Source: Prevotella sp. (lineage in GTDB: Bacteria; Bacteroidota; Bacteroidia; Bacteroidales; Bacteroidaceae). Taken from it: a stretch of 5,364 bases of DNA. A model generated the notes under the pieces. It was given only the letters and a program-made list of their open reading frames with translations, was not told where the DNA came from and searched no databases. The DNA lies in NCBI GenBank assembly GCA_017623335.1, contig JAGAPI010000228.1, forward strand, positions 1-5,364. The letters run 5' to 3'. Made by a program: the position numbers and the translations under genes. This document shows positions 1-5,364 of this stretch, one piece after another; position 1 is the stretch's first letter, and each line of letters opens with the position of its first letter.

Positions 1-3000
1 ATTGTTAATCTCGCTCTGCAGGAACGAGTTGAGCGCCGAGTTCATCGAGAATCCGCTTGTGTTGCCGTCGGCAAGATACATTCCCGTGGTGAGCATTGTC
101 ACAGAAAGTTTGCTGCGCTGGTCCATGCCCATTGCGGCAAGTTCGTTCTTCACTGTCATGTCGTCAGGAGCATCGAGCGTAAACTCCAGTCCCATGTTGT
201 TGAGCGTCTGGGTAACCTTCACTCCACACTCAAACAGCACACTGCGGCTGCTGCCTGTCTGTGCGCCCACAAGAGCCTTCACCTGTTCGGTGGCAGTGAT
301 GTTGAGCTTAGGGTTCATTATGTCGCCGTTGAACTCCACATAGCTGTCTTTCGCAATGCTGAAAGTTTTCAGCGGGATTATAGGCAGTGCATACTTCATC
401 TCTCCGCTGTTCACGGTATAGCGTCCGAACAGTTGCAGGTCGTCCACGGTGTTATATGTCATGCGAAGCTCGCCGCCTCCTTCCAGGTCCACATAGTTAG
501 AATGGTCGGCATTAAGCTCACACAGCACTCTTGCTCCCTTCTCTATGTTCATCATGAGCAGCATGTCAAGACCACTCACCGGCGGACGGTTTACATTGGC
601 AACGGCCGTTGTGTCGCGGAAGTCTGTGAAGGTCACGAGCTCCTTCAGTTGGTCGTCGGTGTTGAGCGGCGAGTCTTTCAGTATATATGTCAGGTCGGTC
701 TTGCCGAGCACGTCGAGCCTTCCTCGCATCTTCATGTTTTCGAGATTTCCCCGGATGTATCCTCCGAAGTTCACAAACGCCTTGCCATAGGCGAGCGAGT
801 GCTTGGTCTGCCTGGCGTTGATTATCTGGTAGTCGTTTGCGAGCATTGTGAGGTTGACGAGTATATTGTCGAGGTTTGCGAAGTTGATGTCGCCGCTTAT
901 TGTCAGTGGGTTGTTGTTGTGTGCATACAGGCTGAACTTGTCGAAGTGCAGGTTGCTGCCCACAATGCGCACGGGCTCGGTGGTGAAGCGCAGGTTCATG
1001 CCGTAGGGTATGCTCACGAGATAGGTAGAATCGAGCGTCAGCTCACCGTTTATCTGCGGCGCGCTCAGTGCTCCCTTTATGTCGAGCTGTCCCTGGGCGT
1101 AGCCTTCCAGTCCAAGCAGTTTGTCGGGCACAAAGCCGTTGACCATCGACACGGGGAAGCGGTTCATGTCGAATGTAGCGTCGAGATAGCCCTCTTCGGT
1201 ATTCTGATAGGTGCCGCTGAGCACTCCCACCTCGCGGTCGTTATGACCGATGGTTGCCTGCACAAAATGCTTGTCATCCTCTTCCTGCAGATACACCAGC
1301 TCACTCGTGATATTACCCACAGGGCTCTGCTCATACTCCATGTCCTTCACTGTCAGGTCGGACAATACAGAGATTTTCTGCTCTTTGTTCATCAGCACAT
1401 GGAAGTCGCCGTTAAGCATACCGGCAAGCTGAGGCATGGCATACGGAATCACCGATGTGAGATTTTTCAGGTCAAGATGGTTCAAGCTGAACGTAAGGTC
1501 CTGAAGCATCTCGGGATTGTCGTCCTGCGAATACAGCTTTGCTCCCGTACCGTCATCGGCTATCAGGTCCACCTTTGCCCTTATCTTCTTGTCCGCCCCG
1601 AGGAACACAAAGTTATCCTTGTTCACCCCAAACTCCTTATATCCTATTATAGGTCTGTATGGCGACATGTGCAGCTTAATACCGCTGTCCACCACCTCAG
1701 CCTGCATTCCCACATCGGCGCCAAGCCGGTTGTTTGCGTCATAAAATTTGGCGTTGATGCCAGCGCTGCGTTCCCTCACCTCGGCGTCAAACAGGGCGTT
1801 GAACACAAACTGAGGATTATATTTGTTGTTGCGCACCTGTGCCGTGAGTCTCACGTTCTCCGCATCCTGCCACACCTTAAAGTTTATTGTGTCAATGCGC
1901 ATGCTGTCCACCACCAGCGAGAAGATGTGTCCGCGTCCGTCCAGTCCGTGCTGCGGCGACGATGTCATGTTGATGCTTGTCTCCTTGAACGATAGTCCCT
2001 TGAAGCGCATGAAGTTTGCCACGGGATTGTTGTCGCCGCCCTCCAGCTTCAGCCTCATCACCGGCAGCATTGCGCGGATGCGTGCCTGGTCGATGGTTTT
2101 CACCTCAGTCTGCCTGATCATCTCATCCACGAGTTTTGTTCCCTGGCGCATCAGTGCCTCATAGCCGCCACTCGCCGCCATGTCGAGGCTTAGGTTGCCG
2201 CTGCTCACCTTTGCCCATGTAGTATCGCGGTTGGTGAAGATGTCCATTGTCAGGTCTTTGGGGCGATAGGTCTTGTCACTGCTTTTTATGGTGAGGTCGT
2301 TCACCAGCCCCTGCAGCTTATAGTAGTCCTTCAGGTTGCTCGCTATGTCGAGATGCGCGCACATTCCCATCGTGAACTCCTTCTTCATCAGCCCCAGGCT
2401 GTAAAGGTCGGCATGCGAGAGGTCTGTGCTCAGCGTCATGTCCACCTTGTTCTTTGCCACCAGCGCATCGAGGTCAATCACTCCGCCCAGCAGCGCATTG
2501 TCGCTGTTCAGCACAGCCTTTGCCCTACCCTTGTAAATGTCTGCCTTAGCCACCATCTTGTTCAGGTTCCATTCGCCGAAGCCAAAGTCCTTAATCTCAG
2601 CCTTTGCTGCCATGGTGGTCTTGGGACTAAACACGTCGAAGCCCTTGCCGCTGGCGGTCAGCGTGCCTGTGAACTCACGCATCGGCTGCTTGGGCATGAA
2701 GTGGCGCAAGTTTAGGCGGTTCACAGCGATGTCGGCGGCATAGCGCATTGTGGCGAGGTTTATGTTGCCCTTTGCCCTAACCGTTCCTCTGCCCTCACGT
2801 GCCGTCAGGTTGGCGGCATACTGCTTGCCGTTGGCAGTCAGCCGTCCGTCGAGCCTTATTCCACCGGGCACGCGGTAGTCCTTCATCATCTTCGGGTCAG
2901 CAAGGCTGGTCAGGAATCCTATGTTCTGCGTCTCCGCATTCAGCTTCACGTCGGCACGCAGGCGGTCCATGTCAGTGGGATTTTCGGCAAAGCCTCCGGC

Positions 3001-4203
3001 TGTCAGGTGGAATGCAGTGGGAAGCTTGACGTCCACTCCCGTGAAGTCCACACGCTCCATGTTGCCGTTCACCGAACACCTTATATATATAGGGCGGTTG
3101 GGATAACGCTCAATAAATGATTGTGGCATACCTCCGCAAAACATCATCACGTCCTGCTTGCCCAGCATGGCGTTAAGCCTCAGGCGCATCTTGCCGGGAT
3201 TTGTTTTCTCCGCCACGTTCATGTCCATGTTCATATATGCGTCGATGCTGCTGTCGGGTGTCCGCAGCGCAAAGTCGGGCATCACTATCTTCACCGAGTC
3301 CATGTCCACGGTCGTTGTGAGTGCTGTCAGCTGCAGTCCGCTCTTTTCCTTCATCCCACACTTCCTCACCACAAGATGGGTCTTTGGCGCACAGTAAAGA
3401 ATGGAGTCAATGCCAAGAGCCACGTCGCTCAGGCTGATGTGGTTGTAGTCCAGTCCGTCTGCAGGTTTCTCAAATGTGTTATCATAGTTCACGTGTCCTC
3501 CAGTCCAGTCCACGCTTCCCACTGCATACCGCTCTGCTCCGAGGTCAATGTCGGCGCGGCTTGCCACAGCCTTTGCCATAAACGCCCGCACCCTCATCGA
3601 GTCTTTCGGCGTGTGCAGCGTTATCCCCGTATTGTCAATGCTCAGCTTGTCGGCATATATCTTCCATAGCGTGGGAGTCTTCACCGTGTCTTCGGGCACG
3701 CTGTCGTTCAGCGCTATGTCGATGTCGGCATTGCTTATCGCCGCTCCGTTCACCTCCACGGTCTGCTGCTTCAGGTCTATGCCGCGGCTCGCCATATACA
3801 GTCTGCCCACAACGCCCCTGACCCTTGCCGCCTCCACAAGGTTGGCGGTGTTTATCCGTGCATCGTTTATCTCCAGTGCGTTTATTATCACCTTGCTGCT
3901 CAACAGCGGGCGCAGCTGCACGTCCACTATTGCGCGGCTTATGTTTGCCACCGTGTCCTTCATCTGCGGCAAACTGTCGTTGGGCTGCAGCACCATTATC
4001 TGCTCCACGCTCAGGTCGAGCGGAAAACTCAGCGACACATGCCCCACGCTCACGTCCATTCCCGTGGTCTCGCTCACGTATGCCGTCACCTTGTCCACCG
4101 CCCAGTTCTGCACCGGTTCGCAATAAAGCAGTCCCACCAGTATCGCAAACAATATTATCGGCGACAGGAGTATTATACTTGTCCAGATAAAAAACTTTTT
4201 CAT
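1..4203 (-). CDS. tamB: TamB-like translocation/assembly module protein (AsmA/DUF490 superfamily), 3' end cut by window
   Basis: TamB-family proteins are anchored in the inner membrane and span the periplasm as a long beta-rich groove. They are implicated in outer-membrane protein assembly with a BamA-like partner and in phospholipid transport. Seen here: 1401 codons with no stop. Residues 1-3 are MKK, followed by one hydrophobic segment at about 4-27, an uncleaved anchor. Next comes an AsmA-like start (EPVQNWAVDKVTAYVSETTG, residues 29-48). Many repeating beta-rich segments follow, interrupted by a predicted helical stretch at about 681-714. The DUF490-type C-terminal region runs from about residue 1000 to the edge, with AQGQLDIKG near 1037, NPKLNITATEQV near 1297 and GMYLADGNTSGFSMNS near 1375. 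The ATG at 4203 is the only plausible start: the frame upstream reaches a TGA with no other ATG. There is no Shine-Dalgarno sequence, only AT-rich DNA, as is usual in Bacteroidetes. By family length about 100 residues are missing beyond position 1. A BamA-like lipoprotein gene (tamL) often neighbours tamB in this phylum and may lie there (inference). Confidence 0.92.
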   Translation of the reverse strand, partial: MKKFFIWTSIILLSPIILFAILVGLLYCEPVQNWAVDKVTAYVSETTGMDVSVGHVSLSFPLDLSVEQIMVLQPNDSLPQMKDTVANISRAIVDVQLRPLLSSKVIINALEINDARINTANLVEAARVRGVVGRLYMASRGIDLKQQTVEVNGAAISNADIDIALNDSVPEDTVKTPTLWKIYADKLSIDNTGITLHTPKDSMRVRAFMAKAVASRADIDLGAERYAVGSVDWTGGHVNYDNTFEKPADGLDYNHISLSDVALGIDSILYCAPKTHLVVRKCGMKEKSGLQLTALTTTVDMDSVKIVMPDFALRTPDSSIDAYMNMDMNVAEKTNPGKMRLRLNAMLGKQDVMMFCGGMPQSFIERYPNRPIYIRCSVNGNMERVDFTGVDVKLPTAFHLTAGGFAENPTDMDRLRADVKLNAETQNIGFLTSLADPKMMKDYRVPGGIRLDGRLTANGKQYAANLTAREGRGTVRAKGNINLATMRYAADIAVNRLNLRHFMPKQPMREFTGTLTASGKGFDVFSPKTTMAAKAEIKDFGFGEWNLNKMVAKADIYKGRAKAVLNSDNALLGGVIDLDALVAKNKVDMTLSTDLSHADLYSLGLMKKEFTMGMCAHLDIASNLKDYYKLQGLVNDLTIKSSDKTYRPKDLTMDIFTNRDTTWAKVSSGNLSLDMAASGGYEALMRQGTKLVDEMIRQTEVKTIDQARIRAMLPVMRLKLEGGDNNPVANFMRFKGLSFKETSINMTSSPQHGLDGRGHIFSLVVDSMRIDTINFKVWQDAENVRLTAQVRNNKYNPQFVFNALFDAEVRERSAGINAKFYDANNRLGADVGMQAEVVDSGIKLHMSPYRPIIGYKEFGVNKDNFVFLGADKKIRAKVDLIADDGTGAKLYSQDDNPEMLQDLTFSLNHLDLKNLTSVIPYAMPQLAGMLNGDFHVLMNKEQKISVLSDLTVKDMEYEQSPVGNITSELVYLQEEDDKHFVQATIGHNDREVGVLSGTYQNTEEGYLDATFDMNRFPVSMVNGFVPDKLLGLEGYAQGQLDIKGALSAPQINGELTLDSTYLVSIPYGMNLRFTTEPVRIVGSNLHFDKFSLYAHNNNPLTISGDINFANLDNILVNLTMLANDYQIINARQTKHSLAYGKAFVNFGGYIRGNLENMKMRGRLDVLGKTDLTYILKDSPLNTDDQLKELVTFTDFRDTTAVANVNRPPVSGLDMLLMMNIEKGARVLCELNADHSNYVDLEGGGELRMTYNTVDDLQLFGRYTVNSGEMKYALPIIPLKTFSIAKDSYVEFNGDIMNPKLNITATEQVKALVGAQTGSSRSVLFECGVKVTQTLNNMGLEFTLDAPDDMTVKNELAAMGMDQRSKLSVTMLTTGMYLADGNTSGFSMNSALNSFLQSEINN

Positions 4204-4210
4204 AATGTTT

Positions 4211-4251
4211 TTATATGTGTCTGTTATAGTCCTTAATCATATTCTCAGCAT
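4211..4251 (-). other. Two tiny overlapping upstream ORFs in the tamB leader
   Basis: In the predicted leader, ATG at 4251 opens MLRI followed by TGA (4251-4237). That stop overlaps, as ATGA, a second ATG at 4240 opening MIKDYNRHI followed by TAA (4240-4211). The second stop lies seven bases before the tamB ATG at 4203, close enough for terminating ribosomes to re-initiate there. Neither has a clear ribosome-binding site and the peptides resemble nothing I recognise. They may be chance ORFs; translational coupling is only a possibility. Confidence 0.18.
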
Positions 4252-4269
4252 TTTCTGCCGTTTATGCTG
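4246..4269 (-). promoter_or_regulatory. Inverted repeat at the predicted tamB transcription start
   Basis: CAGCAT (4269-4264) and ATGCTG (4251-4246) form a perfect 6-bp inverted repeat around a 12-base loop. It starts at the base directly after the -7 box, so it covers the predicted transcription start and early leader. It could be an operator half-site pair or a weak 5' hairpin in the mRNA. The distal arm contains the ATG of a five-codon upstream ORF. Six-bp repeats arise easily by chance; the position is what makes it worth recording. Confidence 0.3.
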
Positions 4270-4299
4270 CAAAATTAATAAAAACTTTCTGTATAACAA
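4270..4299 (-). promoter_or_regulatory. Probable tamB promoter, Bacteroidetes type (-33 TTG, 19-base spacer, -7 TAATTTTG)
   Basis: On the minus strand, TTG at 4299-4297 is followed after exactly 19 bases by TAATTTTG at 4277-4270. The second element matches every fixed position of the Bacteroidetes primary sigma factor box TAnnTTTG, and the spacing fits the usual 19-21 bases. Transcription would start a few bases downstream, near 4265-4262, giving a leader of about 60 bases before the tamB ATG. This indicates that tamB is transcribed on its own and does not depend on the ATPase gene upstream. No transcription data were available; the call rests on consensus match, spacing and position. Confidence 0.72.
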
Positions 4300-4315
4300 C
4301 ACCTATAATATATTC

Positions 4316-4339
4316 TTTTTTTGTTTTTACATTTTTTTT
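4316..4339 (-). promoter_or_regulatory. A-tracts upstream of the tamB promoter (UP-element-like)
   Basis: On the minus strand this stretch holds three A runs of 8, 5 and 7 bases (4339-4332, 4328-4324, 4322-4316), beginning about 17 bases upstream of the -33 TTG. Their centres are about 7 to 10 bases apart, close to helical phasing. Such tracts bend DNA and can bind the RNA polymerase alpha subunit. In an AT-rich spacer they could also be plain composition, so the functional reading is tentative. Confidence 0.35.
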
Positions 4340-4388
4340 GCAGGAGTGTGCCTTGATTCATTACTCTATATTCTAAAATTATATCCAT

Positions 4389-4418
4389 AACAAACTTTTT
4401 TATTGTCAAAAGTTTGTT
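4389..4418. repeat. Perfect 11-bp inverted repeat with 8-base loop
   Basis: AACAAACTTTT (4389-4399) and its exact complement AAAAGTTTGTT (4408-4418) flank an 8-base loop. The stem has only two G-C pairs, so it would be a weak RNA hairpin. On the plus strand it continues into more T residues (to 4421), a terminator-like arrangement, but no plus-strand gene precedes it. On the minus strand, downstream of the ATPase gene, no T-tract follows. A protein-binding palindrome, a weak bidirectional terminator, or a relic end of a mobile element are all possible; the sequence does not decide between them. Confidence 0.5.
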
Positions 4419-4560
4419 TTTACAAAATAAAAGTATTACATTTCCTAAAAAAAGATTACTGCATAGATAACGGACTGCGCAGCGCTGTACTTATGCCGCA
4501 AAGCAACGACAATGGTAAGAAACTTGAAAACACTCCACACAGAATATTAAACACTGAACA

Positions 4561-4638
4561 CTACTCAAAGTCCTCATACCGTGCCATCCAGTGCGCAGCC
4601 TTTTCGTGCTCAAACTGCTGACGGTCAATCTCACTGTC
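4561..4638 (-). pseudogene. 25-codon protein-like open stretch ending in TAG, possible remnant of a lost gene
   Basis: Directly downstream of the ATPase gene, and in the same frame, the sequence reads TGA, then ATG with four more codons (MNLEK), then TAA, then 25 open codons to a TAG at 4563-4561. The 25 codons give a plausible amphipathic, charged C-terminal tail (for example IDRQQFEHEKAAHWMARYED). By hand count 16 of 25 codons end in G or C, closer to tamB than to the adjacent ATPase gene. It has no usable start of its own near the beginning. It could be the end of an older gene broken when the ATPase gene arrived, a decayed roughly 31-codon ORF with one nonsense change, or chance: 25 open codons is short. 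I do not recognise the protein. Confidence 0.28.
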
Positions 4639-4656
4639 TTATTTCTCTAAATTCAT

Positions 4657-5364
4657 TCAGAATCCAAGTCCAGCTTCATCAAGTAAAAATGGAATTACAC
4701 CCACATACATGATACCGTCCTCATCTATCCATTGCTTTGTGTTACCGTCTACAATCACAATCTTACGGAAAAAGTCACCAGAGTTCTTCAGTGAGAACGT
4801 TTCTTGGCTCTGCTTTTCATTTGTATCTACATTCAATGCCGATTGGATGTAGATTTTTTCTTGTCCAGTATTTACCACAAAATCAATCTCGTATTGAGAC
4901 TGCTGTTTTTTGCCATCCTTCACACGGGTGATTTCCACCACCCCTACGTCAACACTATATCCCCTTCTAATAAGTTCAAGGTATATCATGTTTTCCATCA
5001 GGTGGCTTTTCTCCTGCTGGCGGAAGTTCAGCTTTGCATTTCTTAGTCCCATATCCATGGAATAGTATTTCCGGGTATTCTCGAAATATCGCTTACCTTT
5101 CACGTTGTAACGCTTGACCCCAATAAAAAGATAGGCATCTTCCAGATAATCCAGATAGTTCTTGATAGTATGGTCGGATGTGCTGCGTCTCATCAGCGTA
5201 CCTGCAGCATTGGCAAGATTATGCGGATTGGTAAGCGAGCCTACTGCCGATGACAACGAGTCTATCAATGCTTCAAGCACCTCATCATCCTTTAGTCTGT
5301 ATCGCTCCACAATATCCTTAATATACACATTCTTATGAAGTCCTGCAAGATACTTACGTTTCTC
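4657..5364 (-). CDS. AAA_14/DUF4143-type ATP-binding protein, C-terminal 235 residues (5' end cut by window)
   Basis: Proteins of this family pair an N-terminal P-loop ATPase with a winged-helix-like part and a C-terminal DUF4143 domain with a restriction-endonuclease-like fold; their function is not established. The Walker motifs would lie beyond position 5364 and are not seen. Visible, numbered from the window edge: KRKYLAGLHKNVYIKDIVER (2-21), typical of the linker after the ATPase; a helix-turn-helix-like SDHTIKNYLDYLEDAYLF (63-80); YYSMDMGLRNA (100-110); ENMIYLELIRRGY (124-136); YEIDFVV (158-164); and IYIQSALNV (171-179). The last three are the usual DUF4143 core. The frame is open to the edge, so a GTG at 5328 is internal and not the start. 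Whole proteins are usually about 400 residues, so roughly 40% is missing. Only about 10 of the last 31 codons end in G or C, unlike tamB, suggesting acquisition. Stop is TGA at 4659-4657. Confidence 0.87.
   Translation of the reverse strand, partial: EKRKYLAGLHKNVYIKDIVERYRLKDDEVLEALIDSLSSAVGSLTNPHNLANAAGTLMRRSTSDHTIKNYLDYLEDAYLFIGVKRYNVKGKRYFENTRKYYSMDMGLRNAKLNFRQQEKSHLMENMIYLELIRRGYSVDVGVVEITRVKDGKKQQSQYEIDFVVNTGQEKIYIQSALNVDTNEKQSQETFSLKNSGDFFRKIVIVDGNTKQWIDEDGIMYVGVIPFLLDEAGLGF

Larger units (their letters stand above)
4204..4656. other. 453-base AT-rich intergenic spacer between the ATPase gene and tamB
   Basis: This gap contains no convincing intact gene on either strand. The half nearest tamB (about 4204-4450) is strongly AT-rich and carries the tamB promoter, leader and a perfect inverted repeat. 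The half nearest the ATPase gene (about 4455-4640) has patches richer in G+C, including a palindromic island at 4475-4487 and a protein-like open stretch at 4561-4638. The length and mixed composition suggest a site where a gene has been lost or foreign DNA gained; that is inference. No tRNA, riboswitch or strong GC-rich terminator was recognised. Confidence 0.7.

Noticed and set aside
433..1995. Plus-strand 520-codon open frame
   Set aside because: It lies in codon register opposite tamB, is rich in His, Val and Cys as expected from reversed GTG, GAC and CTG codons, and shows no domain pattern. The tamB frame on the other strand has clear family motifs.
3121..3669. Plus-strand 182-codon open frame
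   Set aside because: Same antisense effect: the opposite strand is the N-terminal third of tamB, and the plus-strand translation is His/Val/Cys-rich without recognisable motifs.
3635..4123. Minus-strand 162-codon frame, Arg/Gly-rich
   Set aside because: It is an alternative frame on the same strand as tamB, with composition typical of a shifted reading of a G/C-ending gene, and no domain features.
3548..4126. Plus-strand 192-codon open frame, rich in Ser, Thr and Leu with hydrophobic stretches
   Set aside because: It looks membrane-protein-like only because it is an out-of-register antisense reading of tamB; it overlaps the well-supported AsmA-like N-terminus entirely.
4205..4390. Plus-strand 61-codon hydrophobic frame in the spacer
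   Set aside because: The Phe/Ile/Leu/Tyr-rich translation follows from T-rich DNA, and it overlaps the tamB promoter and leader in the antisense direction.
4403..4621. Plus-strand 72-codon frame in the spacer
   Set aside because: It starts within the 11-bp inverted repeat, has no ribosome-binding site or promoter of the Bacteroidetes type that I can see, and its composition is low-complexity without protein-like patterning.
4657..5328. Taking GTG at 5328 as the start of the ATPase gene
   Set aside because: The frame continues open to the window edge and the extra 12 upstream residues match the expected family linker, so this valine is internal.

Overview
The window looks like chromosomal DNA of a member of the Bacteroidales, most likely a Prevotellaceae-type organism. 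This rests on the style of the TamB protein, a promoter of the Bacteroidetes type (TTG, 19 bases, TAnnTTTG), the lack of a Shine-Dalgarno sequence before the main gene, and a DUF4143-family ATPase of a kind common in this phylum. The genus is inference. Both real genes lie on the minus strand and both are cut by a window edge.

Positions 1-4203 (minus) are one uninterrupted reading frame of 1401 codons. It encodes a TamB-like (AsmA/DUF490 superfamily) inner-membrane-anchored protein of the translocation and assembly / lipid-transport type. Its N-terminus is complete; roughly the last hundred residues lie beyond position 1.

Positions 4204-4656 are a 453-base AT-rich spacer. Going upstream from tamB it holds a short leader with two tiny overlapping upstream ORFs and a 6-bp inverted repeat, a good Bacteroidetes-type promoter, A-tracts upstream of that promoter, a perfect 11-bp inverted repeat, a small GC-rich island with overlapping palindromes, and a 25-codon protein-like open stretch that may be a relic of a lost gene.

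Positions 4657-5364 (minus) encode the C-terminal 235 residues of an AAA_14/DUF4143-type ATP-binding protein, including its winged-helix-like part and nuclease-fold-like C-terminus. Its codon use is clearly more AT-rich at third positions than that of tamB, suggesting it is an acquired or mobile accessory gene next to a core envelope gene.

The two genes do not look functionally linked: the spacer is long and tamB has its own promoter. I see no CRISPR array, tRNA, rRNA or recognisable transposase. I found no convincing new system; the points most worth a second look are the possible gene relic beside the ATPase and the structured tamB promoter-leader region.
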